Assembly (NCBI GenBank): GCA_012517355.1
Contig: JAAYVD010000010.1
Location: 1-58,384 of the forward strand
Origin: Candidatus Rifleibacteriota bacterium
Lineage (GTDB): Bacteria; Muiribacteriota; Ozemobacteria; Ozemobacterales; Ozemobacteraceae
Reading direction: 5' to 3'
Length of the DNA stretch: 58,384 bases
Shown piece by piece: positions 33,501 to 41,418 of the stretch. Each line of letters begins with the position of its first letter. The first letter of the stretch is position 1. A model generated the notes under the pieces. The model worked only from the letters and a program-made list of their open reading frames with translations. It ran no database searches and was not told the origin of the DNA. A program made the translations under genes and the position numbers.

Positions 33501-34686
33501 ATTCGCCAATTCCTACCAGCTGACGCTTTCCGATGGGGTCGCCACGCAAACCCTGATGACCACGAGCAACCAGCACACTTTCACCGATCTCCCCGCCAAC
33601 CAGCTCCATTGGGTCACCGTCCGGGGTGTCTCTCCCAATGGGCCCGGACCCGCCGCCATCAGAACGGTCCGCACCAAGGTGTTCCTCCAGGAGTTCGTCA
33701 CGCGGACCACCACCGTGAACCTGTACAGCCTGCCGTTCAAGGATGCCGCCCTCGTGCCGGGAGGCAACCTCTTCGTGATGTGCGGGTCAGACCACAACGA
33801 ACTGCATTCGATCGATTTCGCCACCGGCGAAACCGTGGCCCGCCTGGACTCGCTGTCAACAGGCGATGTCTTTGCCGTTCTCAACGCCAACCACGTGTAT
33901 GTGGCCAACGACAATGCCGATCAACTCCAGGTCTACACCGGAGACCTCACCACGCCAGTGGTGAATGCCCCGCTGATTCCCGGGGCCTTCTACCGCAGGC
34001 TGTATGCTGATCCGGCCAGCCAGAAGATCATCCTCATGCAGCATGCCACCGGTGCCGCCACCTGTTCGATCACCGTCTTCGGCCCCAACCTGGAAACCCC
34101 CGTGGCCAACCACAACATTCCCATCACCGCGGGTGCGAGCTCCTTCGAGATGTACTATGGCGTCTCCTGCCTGCCCGGCGGCCGCTTCATCTTCCTCGCC
34201 GGGTACGCCGACTACCAGATCCTCGATGCCGATAACGGGTTCGCCCAGGTGGGCGGGGGGAACGTCTCCGTCCCCATCCACGGCCTGCATCCGCGGAGCC
34301 CGACCGTCATGGGGATCGGGAGCTTCTACCCAGGATCGTTTGACAGCAACCTGACCTACGTCCAGGTTCTCGGACCCAACCCAGGTGACATTTCCACCCT
34401 GGGTGGATACCAGACGTTCCACAGTTTCGTGGTGGACGAACTCGGTCACCGGTGGGGGTTCTCCAACCTTTCTCAGTCGCAGATTTCCGAAATCATCCAG
34501 GAGGACGTCGAGGGCACCCCACCTCCGACCACCACTACCAAGTTCACCTCCGGCGCCACCTTCTCCCTCGTAACCCCTGACCTTGGCAGGAGAATGCTGT
34601 TCCTCGATGGAACACGGGATTTCATCGTGACGTGTGGCGAAGACACGGCCTTCAACCTGGCCATCCGATATTGGAGTTTCCGGTAA
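30520..34686 (+). CDS. Giant lipoprotein with serial carboxypeptidase-regulatory-like repeats and beta-propeller-like C terminus
   Basis: A 1388-residue lipoprotein (lipobox LLTGC, Cys22, then poly-Gly). From about residue 45 it is a chain of carboxypeptidase-regulatory-like sandwiches, each with D-x-G-x-(F/Y)-x-F and P-x-G-x-Y signatures. Five of them, starting near residues 327, 427, 520, 610 and 705, share an extra acidic motif of the form DExxxxGLxLxL (ADETDNRGISLLL, GDEKDHSGLNLLL, PDEATDGGLSLVL, GDIDDSGLSVVL, GEDHSGLTVRL). Further on are IPT/fibronectin-like modules (VTIQWDPVAFANSYQLTL) and a C-terminal ~350 residues like a beta-propeller (HVYVANDNADQLQVYTGDL). A role as adhesin or surface scaffold is inferred. 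SD is AGAGGAG; a perfect terminator follows. Confidence 0.85.
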   Translation: MRHSPVVTIGALFLTVVLLTGCGGGGGGGEGGNPVGPAATGTFASLSGIVSYGGKPLANAAVNLYPSDAGLALGLGGLSAAKGSVRTALAAATGVGQFSTTSDANGGYAFEQVPVGEYTLVAILDATHQFARTGVVVGAITTVNAEIAPTGTLTGTISAPGADLTGGIVYLQGTSYVALTDQAGAFTISNVPASTTFSLRVTLGNHILSTPLSVMVAPGAATNVGVLALTAVALPGTGGLSGTVTRTGDSSQVGTLVLARKTTGEAAGVTLTNAAGDYRFYGLASGEYRLEFTADNYLPAVAGPVTVVPGTVATMAAVALSPKVFATPTGTLAGQASKTQLLADETDNRGISLLLVNPSGSHLVVTDTAGAFSFQAPHGPWRLCALSPWELLSGPGLTVVNGSATLSIPETTSLAGPIVVRPLVPPGPRYRFSGVITKIALLGDEKDHSGLNLLLTSPNGTFFATTDGAGNFAFDALPAGNYTLTVVGRYELATPYSFTLSSTLVASALTARPAVAPARYSFGGQVVKNPRLPDEATDGGLSLVLKQVPAGTPIFSAITDAGGYFLFSTIPSGTYEFSVQGRYSLAMPGASDTITIVNADVATGTYQARPFGAFTLSGRILKNVQLQGDIDDSGLSVVLKGPTGLQSTVTQPDGFYEFRQLPLGSYNLSVTGRYRLVEGVNGSDTFPVNSTPTIRDYHVNPAVPTVTVTGVATKSQFIFPGEDHSGLTVRLASAAANFQMDTTTDAAGAFSFPAIPLGVYDLRIVSENYRPEVVPPPVSVTAPTTVIPGFTVKPVSLLTGRVIGTVGGLTVGTLIDVVLTNSVTGARFVCRTDGTGKFAFENVPPTTGTDYHISMAPESGYILSGVPAPFAVGSKETVDRGTVFVVYNAPIINTLATSVPNVLVVNGGNIVVGPPSTRAFADGRELVATGPAWTVNVARFETSALAPGQYNLKLTNPDGLSTASGVFSVGLGVPVITSTGATVNSVTIQWDPVAFANSYQLTLSDGVATQTLMTTSNQHTFTDLPANQLHWVTVRGVSPNGPGPAAIRTVRTKVFLQEFVTRTTTVNLYSLPFKDAALVPGGNLFVMCGSDHNELHSIDFATGETVARLDSLSTGDVFAVLNANHVYVANDNADQLQVYTGDLTTPVVNAPLIPGAFYRRLYADPASQKIILMQHATGAATCSITVFGPNLETPVANHNIPITAGASSFEMYYGVSCLPGGRFIFLAGYADYQILDADNGFAQVGGGNVSVPIHGLHPRSPTVMGIGSFYPGSFDSNLTYVQVLGPNPGDISTLGGYQTFHSFVVDELGHRWGFSNLSQSQISEIIQEDVEGTPPPTTTTKFTSGATFSLVTPDLGRRMLFLDGTRDFIVTCGEDTAFNLAIRYWSFR

Positions 34687-34699
34687 CTCAACCTTCCCG

Positions 34700-34729
34700 G
34701 GCTCCGCCTCCCGGCGGAGCCTTTTTTTT
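34700..34729 (+). terminator. Rho-independent terminator after the lipoprotein pair
   Basis: Stem GGCTCCGCC/GGCGGAGCC with a 4-base loop TCCC, followed by eight T residues, 14 bases after the stop codon. Confidence 0.96.
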
Positions 34730-34749
34730 GCCAGGGCGGTGATCGTCAG

Positions 34750-35835
34750 GTGTTCAACATCATCCGTGCGATGCAGATCGGAAGCGACCCCGAATCCCAC
34801 CACGACGGCGGTCGGGGGGGGGAACGCTGTCCTCGCTGCGGGCTGCGCCGGGCGACCGGGTCGCGGCCGGCGGGGGCCATGGGCGAAGCCGGGGCCGGGG
34901 AGTTCGTCTGCGCGGCCTGCGGCTACCGGTGCCGGGTGGCAGCCGAGGCGGCGACCTGGTGGCCGGTCTTCGACCTCAACCTGCTGGTCGAGGGGCTGTT
35001 CGTCCTGGCCGGCGTGCTGATGGCGGCGGTCGGGCTGAAGGGCTTCCTGCTGCCCAACGGGCTGATCGACGGCGGGGTGACCGGCATCTCGATGCTGCTG
35101 TCGAAAGTCATGGGCTGGGACATCTCGCTGTTGATCGTGGTGATCAACCTTCCCTTCCTCTACCTGGCCGTCTCTCACCTGAACCTGAGCTTCGCGATGC
35201 GGGCGGCGGCGGGCATCGGCGGGCTGGCGTTGGTGCTGCCCTTCTTCGACCTGGAGCCGGTCACGCGCGACCGCATCCTCGACGCCTTCTTCGGGGGGCT
35301 GTTTTTGGGCGGCGGCATCGGCCTGTCGATCCGCGGCGGCGGGGTGCTCGACGGCACCGAGGTGATGGCCCTCGTCGTCAGCAAGCGGTTCCCTGCCACG
35401 GTCGGCGACGTCATCCTGGGGTTCAACGTGGTCCTGTTCCTGGTCGCCGGGGCCTTCCTGCCGATCGAGGCGGTGATGTACTCGATCCTGACCTACCTGA
35501 GCGCCTCGCGCACCGTCGACTTCGTGATGCACGGCATCGAGTCGTTCAACGGCGTGCAGATCGTCAGCCGCGCCCACGCCGAGATCCGGTTCGCCATCGT
35601 CAACGAGATGGGCCGCGGCGTCACCGTGCTGCTCGGCAAGGGCGGCTATTCCGACGCCGACCAGCCCGTGCTGTTCTGCGTCGTCACCCGCCTCGAGATC
35701 GTGAAACTGCGCAACCTCGCCCTGCGCCACGACCCCAACGCGTTCATCATCGTCACCCCCATCACCGACGTGACCGGCGGGGTGATCAAGAAGTTCCTGG
35801 TCGAGAAGGGAACCGAGACTCCTGGACACGGGTGA
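34750..35835 (+). CDS. YitT-family membrane protein with N-terminal zinc ribbon and C-terminal DUF2179
   Basis: A 361-residue protein. The core from about residue 72 is a YitT/DUF161 membrane domain of five or six spans (GVLMAAVGLKGFLLPNGLIDGGVTGISMLL, GGLFLGGGIGLSIRGGGVLDGTEVMAL, YLSASRTVDFVMHG) followed by a soluble DUF2179 domain (GRGVTVLLGKGGYSDADQPVLFCVVTRLEIVKLR). The substrate of this family is unknown. The first ~65 residues carry two Cys pairs, CPRC (27/30) and CAAC (54/57), a zinc ribbon not usual in the family. GTG 34750 and ATG 34771 are both possible starts and both keep the ribbon. Confidence 0.88.
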   Translation: MFNIIRAMQIGSDPESHHDGGRGGERCPRCGLRRATGSRPAGAMGEAGAGEFVCAACGYRCRVAAEAATWWPVFDLNLLVEGLFVLAGVLMAAVGLKGFLLPNGLIDGGVTGISMLLSKVMGWDISLLIVVINLPFLYLAVSHLNLSFAMRAAAGIGGLALVLPFFDLEPVTRDRILDAFFGGLFLGGGIGLSIRGGGVLDGTEVMALVVSKRFPATVGDVILGFNVVLFLVAGAFLPIEAVMYSILTYLSASRTVDFVMHGIESFNGVQIVSRAHAEIRFAIVNEMGRGVTVLLGKGGYSDADQPVLFCVVTRLEIVKLRNLALRHDPNAFIIVTPITDVTGGVIKKFLVEKGTETPGHG

Positions 35836-35881
35836 GCCCGCCACACCCGCGCCCGCCAGCCCCATCCCTGGAGGTTCCGCC

Positions 35882-37114
35882 ATGATCCTTCCTCCCCAGC
35901 CCACCCGCCCACCCGCCACCCTCGTGTGGGGCGCGCCGGGAATCCGTTTGCGCGCGCCTTCCCTGATCCCGGCCATCGGCCTGGCCGGCGCCCTCGCCCT
36001 GGCCTTCCTGGCCGCCGGTCCCGGCATGCTGGCCGCCGCAACCCATCCCGCCGTGACGACAGACCCCGCCACCCCGTCCGGGGCCATCGCCACCGCCGAC
36101 GCCCAGGTTCCCCGTGACCTCTGCATCCTCACCGATTTCTTCCTGGTCGGCGGGTTCGCCAACGGCCAGTGGCTCACCGCCGACGGGATCAAGCCCCTGA
36201 TCCGGGGGGGCGAAGTCTACCGCCGGTATTCCCCGCTCGCCAAGACCGGCGAGTGGATGGGGGGAAAGCCGCTGACCGAGGAGGGCCCGGGGGAATGGAT
36301 CCGCATTCCCGGGAAGGAAGCGGCCCTGCCCGCCGACGACGAACCCTCCGACGACGACGGGGCAGGCGACGACGACGAAACGGAGGACGGGGCCCTCCCG
36401 CCCGGCGACGGAGCCGACGCCACGGCCAGCCGCGCGATTGGCCAAGCGACCGGCCGCGAACACGGAGACCAACCCGCCACCCCGGCCGGCAGGGAGACCC
36501 GCCCCTTCCCTCACCCCGAGGGTGGCGCCGAAACCGACGCGGGACCGGAGGCACGCCATCCCGCCTCCACCACCCCCGATGTCGATGACGAAGCCGCAGA
36601 CGAACAGGCCGGGCACGACGGGCTGTCCATCTCCTGCGCCTGGAACCCGTTTCCCCGCCCCCCCAAGGCCCAGGGGCTGCAGGGAAAGGCCTACCTCGAC
36701 GAGGTGCGCGCCCGCCTGCGGTCCAACCGCCTGCAGGCCGAACCGGTCGTCACCGAATCCTTCCGCTTCGACCTGGAAGGGGACGGGGTCGACGAGGTGC
36801 TGGTGATCGCCACCAACGCCGATGCGACCATTCCCGTGTTCAGGAAGAACACCTACACGCTGGTGCTGTTCCGGCGCCTGGTCGGCGGGAAGGTCGAGAC
36901 CACGGTGCTGCATGAGGCGTATTACCGCGAGGACCGGAGCGGGGAGGCCGACAGCCCCACCGGCTATTCGTTCGGCGGGGTGTTCGACCTGAACGGGGAC
37001 GGCCGTCTCGAGCTGATCCTGCGGAACCGCTACTACGAAGGTTCGGGCGTGGAGGTCCATGTGCTCGAGGGGAACCGGCTGCGGCGAGTCCTGAGCGAGG
37101 GCGTCGGGGCCTGA
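35882..37114 (+). CDS. Exported protein with acidic linker and FG-GAP/VCBS-like repeats
   Basis: A 410-residue protein with an N-terminal signal (IPAIGLAGALALAFLAAGPGMLAAA), an SH3-like or domain-of-unknown-function segment (DLCILTDFFLVGGFANGQWLTADGIKPLIRGGEVYRRYSP), and a strongly acidic low-complexity linker (DDEPSDDDGAGDDDETEDG). The C-terminal domain contains two Ca-binding-type repeats: FDLEGDGVDEVLVIATNAD and FDLNGDGRLELILRNRYY. Such repeats occur in extracellular adhesins and lectin-like proteins. TGGAGG lies just before the ATG. It follows the YitT gene by 46 bases. Confidence 0.72.
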   Translation: MILPPQPTRPPATLVWGAPGIRLRAPSLIPAIGLAGALALAFLAAGPGMLAAATHPAVTTDPATPSGAIATADAQVPRDLCILTDFFLVGGFANGQWLTADGIKPLIRGGEVYRRYSPLAKTGEWMGGKPLTEEGPGEWIRIPGKEAALPADDEPSDDDGAGDDDETEDGALPPGDGADATASRAIGQATGREHGDQPATPAGRETRPFPHPEGGAETDAGPEARHPASTTPDVDDEAADEQAGHDGLSISCAWNPFPRPPKAQGLQGKAYLDEVRARLRSNRLQAEPVVTESFRFDLEGDGVDEVLVIATNADATIPVFRKNTYTLVLFRRLVGGKVETTVLHEAYYREDRSGEADSPTGYSFGGVFDLNGDGRLELILRNRYYEGSGVEVHVLEGNRLRRVLSEGVGA

Positions 37115-37699
37115 CCGCTACCATCGATTCCTGCTTGGCCAAGGTCACTTGCCAGGGGACACCTCCCGGCTTCCGATCCCCTCGGTCTGCTTCGATCCTC
37201 GTCCATCTGCGTTCAGCGCAGGCTGGTCCTCCTTGACCTTTTCCAGGCAGGACCCAATGGTCCCCTCCTCGGATGAGCTTTCAGGTGGCGATCCGGTTGA
37301 CGGCTTCCCCACCGGGAGCTCGAACCACGGTCCTTGCCGCCGATGGCCGGTCATGTCCGCCATACCCATCCGCCCTCATCCGCGTCCATCCGCGGCAACC
37401 CTTTTCCCGTCCGGGGCTTCCCCAGTCCAGGCCGACCAGGGGCTGGTATCTACCTGCGTGCATCCTCGGCATTATTCGCCGATCCCGAACTGATCTGAGA
37501 GGATCCGGCTCGGCAAGGGGTTGCTGACATCCGATTCGGATGCTCTGGCGTCGTTGGAAACAGGCCATGATACTCATCATTTCTGCAAGGAGATACGTGT
37601 CCGGCGTCACCGTCGAGTTTGGAGGATCGCGATTCGACGGAGGGGAGGAGCCAGGCATCGGGGATGGATCGAGCCGGCAAGGCGACTCGTGACCGAGGA
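37115..37699. other. 585-bp intergenic region with degenerate GCGGATG repeats
   Basis: On the minus strand a run like GCGGATGGACGCGGATGAGG occurs near 37365-37400, and a related AACGCAGATGGACGAGG near 37195-37220. This type of degenerate 9-base repeat is known from intergenic DNA in several phyla. The stretch 37440-37690 is less GC-rich than its surroundings and has no gene I can support; it could be decayed sequence. No clear terminator for the sigma factor gene is seen. Confidence 0.45.
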
Positions 37700-38557
37700 C
37701 TAGGTGCGGAAGATGCCCAGGCGGCCGGCCCGCGAGGGGTGCCGCAGTTTCTGGATGGCCTGCGCCTCGATCTGTCGCACGCGCTCACGCGTGAGGCCGA
37801 GCAGCTTGCCGATCTCCTCGAGGGTGCAGGCCCGCTGCGAGGTCAGGCCGAACCGGAAGGTGATGACCAGCTTCTCCCTCTCGGTGAGCGCATCCAGCAC
37901 CTTCTGGACCTCCTCCTTCAGCGACCGCTCTTCGGCCATGACCAGGGGGTCGCCCTTGGGGTCGGTGATCACGTCGCGCAGGTAGAGGTCCTCCTCGGCG
38001 TCGACCGGGGTGCTGTCCATCGAGACCACCACGGGGTTGTCGGCCATGAACTTCCGCAGGTCGGGAGTCTTCATGCCGGCCGCCCGGGCCAGTTCGTCGA
38101 TGGTCGGCTTGCGGTTCAGCTTCTTCGACAGCCCTTCCTCGATCTTCTTCAGCTTGAGCGCTTGATGGACCCGGTTGAGGGGAAGCCGGATCGGGTGGGT
38201 GTGCATCGAGATGACCTGGATGATGGCCTGCCGGATCCACCAGACCGCGTAGGAGATGAAACGCACCTGGCGGTCGTGCCGGAACCGGCGGGCCGCCCGC
38301 ATCAGGCCGAGGTTGCCGACGGCGATCAGGTCCTCGAACGGCACGTCGTTGATGAACTTGTAGCGCTTGGCCACCGAGACCACGAACCGCAGGTTGGACA
38401 GGATCAGCCGGGCCCGGGCGCGCGGGTCGCCCTGCTTGAACCGGCGCAGCAGGAGCTCCTCCTCCCGCTTGGTGAGCGGAGGGAAGCGCTTCAGATCGCG
38501 GAAATACTCCTTCAGCAGGCGGTCCTGCTGGTAGGTGCTCCGATGCGAACCCGGCAT
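37700..38557 (-). CDS. Sigma-70 family RNA polymerase sigma factor (group 2-like)
   Basis: A 285-residue sigma factor with all core regions: 1.2 (DRLLKEYFRDLKRFPPLTKREEELLLRRF), 2 (ARLILSNLRFVVSVAKRYKFINDVPFEDLIAVGNLGLMRAARRF...FISYAVWWIRQAI), 3 (LNRVHQALKLKKIEEGLSKKLNR) and 4.2 (TLEEIGKLLGLTRERVRQIEAQAIQKLRHP). It lacks region 1.1 and the large non-conserved insert, so it is more like RpoS/group 2 than the main RpoD. The ATG at 38557 has GGGAAAGG upstream. The leader side holds a 73-bp tandem repeat. It is the first gene after the mutS-DUF2325 pair on this strand but is separated by 401 bases. Confidence 0.94.
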   Translation of the reverse strand: MPGSHRSTYQQDRLLKEYFRDLKRFPPLTKREEELLLRRFKQGDPRARARLILSNLRFVVSVAKRYKFINDVPFEDLIAVGNLGLMRAARRFRHDRQVRFISYAVWWIRQAIIQVISMHTHPIRLPLNRVHQALKLKKIEEGLSKKLNRKPTIDELARAAGMKTPDLRKFMADNPVVVSMDSTPVDAEEDLYLRDVITDPKGDPLVMAEERSLKEEVQKVLDALTEREKLVITFRFGLTSQRACTLEEIGKLLGLTRERVRQIEAQAIQKLRHPSRAGRLGIFRT

Positions 38558-38958
38558 GTCGCTGCCTTTCCCGTCGAAACGTCGTCGGCCGGACCGGCCC
38601 CATCGCCGGTCCACCCCCCTTCATCGGAAGGAACCGCCCTTTCCCTGAGGGAAAATGGTGCCGCCATCCTATTTTTCAAAACCGCTCTGGATGGGGTTTT
38701 CCAAGGGGCAAGGTGTCCCCCCGGAAAAGGGTGCCACCCTACCCTTTTTCCAGCCTGCTCTGGATGCGGGTGCCAGCGCGGCAAGGTGTCCCGGATTTTG
38801 GGCGGACGGATGGGGTCACGATCTTCCCCTGACCCGGCGACAGGGGAGGGACAAGCAGGCGGAGGCGCCACGGCGGCGAAGGATCCAAAGGCGAGGCTGC
38901 CAACGGACAGGCCCGCAAGGAACCCGCCTCTGGATGCGGGGGAGGGGAATGGACGGGG
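38558..38958 (-). repeat. Two ~73-bp tandem repeats in the sigma-factor leader region
   Basis: Between about 38640 and 38810 two similar units carry GGCAAGGTGTCCC (ending at 38719 and 38792, offset 73) and GCTCTGGATG. On the minus strand each unit reads GGGACACCTTGCC, then ATCCAGAGC, then a run of A residues and GGCACC. The spacer lies upstream of the sigma factor start, so the repeats are in its probable promoter or leader. No gene is seen. Confidence 0.65.
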
Positions 38959-41418
38959 TTACGGTTTTCCCTGGCCGGGCTGGAGGAACTCGACGAGGCG
39001 GCGCAGGACCCCGGTGACCCCGCGGACAGGGCAGAAGACCACCGGCACGCCGGCGGCGCGGGCCACGGGAAGGAGCTCCCGCAACAGGGTGTGCGAGATC
39101 TGGGCCAGGATGATCACCAACGCGGCCGCCCCGCCCAGCCCGTCCCGCACCCCGCCCAGGCCGGCGAACCCGCCGTGCCAGTCGACCTGCAACCGGTGGC
39201 GGGCCAGGCTCTCCGCGTAGCGGCTGCCGACCACGTCTCCGCCGACGATCACCACCCGGGCCCCGCCGAAATCCCAGGAAGCGGCCACCGGCTCGGCGGT
39301 GCCGGCGATCTCGTGGCAGACCGAGCAGACCTCGTCTTCGCCGGGGTCGCGCAGAAAGCAACCGCCTGCCCAGGAACGGATTGCCTCGCCCGAACCGGGA
39401 ACGGCAGGTATCTGGTCGGAGGCAGCAGCAGGGGCAGAGCCAGAAACAGGGTCGGAGGCAGCCGCAGGGCCGGCGGCAGGAGCCTGGCCGGAGGCAGCAG
39501 CAGGAGCGGCAGCGGTCCGCCGGCACTCCGGACGCTCGCAGGCCACCCGCACGGGAAGCCGACCGCGCAACGCGTTCAAGGCCCCCCGCGCGTCCTTTCC
39601 CCAGTCGATCCCGTCGGGACGGACCGTGGCAGGGATCCCCTGATCGGCCAGAAACCGCGCGAACAGGCCGGCGTCGAAAGCGATCAGCCGGAAGAAGCGC
39701 TGGATGGTGGCGAAGGAGGTGAAGGTCGGGGGGGCGGCGACGGCCGCGGTGGCCAGGACCCGCACGCCGTGGATGCCCGCCGGCCGCTCCGCCAGGGCGG
39801 GCAGCCAGACCCCGGCCGCCGCGACCCCCTCGTCGGCGGCAGTCAGGGCGGTCCAGACCGGCCAGCTCTCCTCGTCACCGTCGAGGAACCACGATCCGCC
39901 CCGGCACGCCAGGACCCCCACCCGCTCGAGGCGGGCCGCCGTTTCCAGCAACTGCCCGCCCGACCAGGTGCCGTCGGGGCCGGGGTGGAGCAGGACCCAT
40001 TCCCCGTCCACCGGCGGCCCTGGGCGGAAGCGGTTTTCGGGAATCTGCACCAGGCGGGCATCGGCGATCTCGACCACCACGACGCGCCGGCCTCCCGGCC
40101 CCGCGCCCGACCGCCCGGCCACGGCTTCCTGGGCCCGCGTCACCACGCGGCCGGGAACCGCCTGCCGGCCGGCCTCCAGTTCCGCCTCCTGGCGATGCGA
40201 GAGTTCCTGCAGCCGGGCCACCTGCCCGGCCTGGTCGGCCGACCGCTCCAACCGCCGGCGCGCCTCCTCCAGGTCGCCCTCGAGACGCGAGATGGTGGCG
40301 GCACGACGGGCCAGGGCCTCTTCCAGGGTGGTGATCCGGGCCCGGTCCTCGGGACGGCCGGGACCAGGGGACCCCGGAACCGCGCCATCCGGGGGGGGCG
40401 GCTCGGCGCCGGCCGGCCGGCCTCCGGCGGGGCCGGAGGCCCGCTCGGCGGCCAGGGCGGCGTGCCGGGCCCGGGTGCGTTCGAGCTCCTGCCGGAGACC
40501 CTCGAGTTCCTGCCTCAGGCGGGCCAGCTCGCCGCCCTGGGCGGAGGCTCGGCCCTGCAGGGACTGGCGTTCGGCCTCCGCCGCCTTCAGCTGGCGGCGA
40601 AGGTTCCTGGCCTCCTCGCGGGCCTCGTCCAGGCGGCGCTTCAGCTCGGCCTCGCGGCCGGGGCCGGCCGCCGCCGGCTTGTCGGCCGGGGGCTGGCCCG
40701 CCGCAGGCGGCGCCGAAGAGGGTTGATCGGCCGCAGGCGGCGCCGTAGGGGGTTGATCGGCGGAAAGCGGCGCCGAAGGGGGTTGATCGGCCAAGGGCGG
40801 GACCGCCAGGGGCTGACCGGCGGAAGGTGGCGCGGCGGCAGGCCGGACGGGTGACGTCTGACCTGCCGAAGGCGGCCCCGAAGGAGGTCGATCCGCTGAG
40901 GGAGGGGCCGTTGGGGGCTGCCGCGCCGACGGTGGCCCGGCAGGAGGCCGAACCGCCGCCGGAGAAGGAGGATGCCCGCCGGACCCGGCCGCCGCGGCCA
41001 CTTCCGCCAGGTATCCTTCGAGCAGGAGCCGGGCGGCCGGGCGCGGGTCGATCCGGGCGAGGATGGCCACCTTGGTGGGCGGCCCGAACTCCCCGGCCCG
41101 CAACCGCTCCAGGGCCGCGGCATCGGCCGGTACGGAGGGGAAGGTCATCGTCTTCCCGTTGGCGGTGATCCAGGAGAAGAACAGGATGCGCCGCAGCGGC
41201 TCGTCGTGGCCGGCATCCTGCAGCAGCCCGACGATGAACGGGCCTCGGCGGACCAGGCGCCGGCCCTTGACGAAGGGCGCCAGGCGCCGCTGCAACGGCG
41301 AATTGGGGCGCAGCAGGTCGACCAGCACGCCGTCGTCGAGGTCGAAGGCCATCAGCCGCAGCAGGTCGAGGTCGTCCTTGAGCCGGTCGAAGATGGGGTC
41401 CCAGAAGGGGTCACCCAT
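38959..41418 (-). CDS. Coiled-coil protein with C-terminal DUF2325 domain and split zinc ribbon
   Basis: An 819-residue protein. The N-terminal ~130 residues form an unrecognised helical domain (FDRLKDDLDLLRLMAFDLDDGVLVDLL). A tandem Pro/Ala linker with ~10-residue units (DQPPSAPLSA, DQPPTAPPAA, DQPSSAPPAA) and a long coiled coil (residues about 265-430) follow. A central domain carries CERPEC and CSVC pairs separated by an Ala/Pro insertion. The last ~95 residues (ARVVIVGGDVVGSRYAESLARHRLQVDWHGG... LAQISHTLLRELLPVARAAGVPVVFCPVRG) match DUF2325, a Rossmann-like domain of unknown function. It overlaps the end of mutS by eight bases, indicating coupling to mismatch repair. Confidence 0.75.
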   Translation of the reverse strand: MGDPFWDPIFDRLKDDLDLLRLMAFDLDDGVLVDLLRPNSPLQRRLAPFVKGRRLVRRGPFIVGLLQDAGHDEPLRRILFFSWITANGKTMTFPSVPADAAALERLRAGEFGPPTKVAILARIDPRPAARLLLEGYLAEVAAAAGSGGHPPSPAAVRPPAGPPSARQPPTAPPSADRPPSGPPSAGQTSPVRPAAAPPSAGQPLAVPPLADQPPSAPLSADQPPTAPPAADQPSSAPPAAGQPPADKPAAAGPGREAELKRRLDEAREEARNLRRQLKAAEAERQSLQGRASAQGGELARLRQELEGLRQELERTRARHAALAAERASGPAGGRPAGAEPPPPDGAVPGSPGPGRPEDRARITTLEEALARRAATISRLEGDLEEARRRLERSADQAGQVARLQELSHRQEAELEAGRQAVPGRVVTRAQEAVAGRSGAGPGGRRVVVVEIADARLVQIPENRFRPGPPVDGEWVLLHPGPDGTWSGGQLLETAARLERVGVLACRGGSWFLDGDEESWPVWTALTAADEGVAAAGVWLPALAERPAGIHGVRVLATAAVAAPPTFTSFATIQRFFRLIAFDAGLFARFLADQGIPATVRPDGIDWGKDARGALNALRGRLPVRVACERPECRRTAAAPAAASGQAPAAGPAAASDPVSGSAPAAASDQIPAVPGSGEAIRSWAGGCFLRDPGEDEVCSVCHEIAGTAEPVAASWDFGGARVVIVGGDVVGSRYAESLARHRLQVDWHGGFAGLGGVRDGLGGAAALVIILAQISHTLLRELLPVARAAGVPVVFCPVRGVTGVLRRLVEFLQPGQGKP

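Noticed and set aside
30670-33609. Open frame of about 979 codons on the minus strand opposite the giant lipoprotein
   Set aside because: Composition is Gly/Asp/Arg-rich with no motifs, and the plus-strand repeats and lipobox are convincing.
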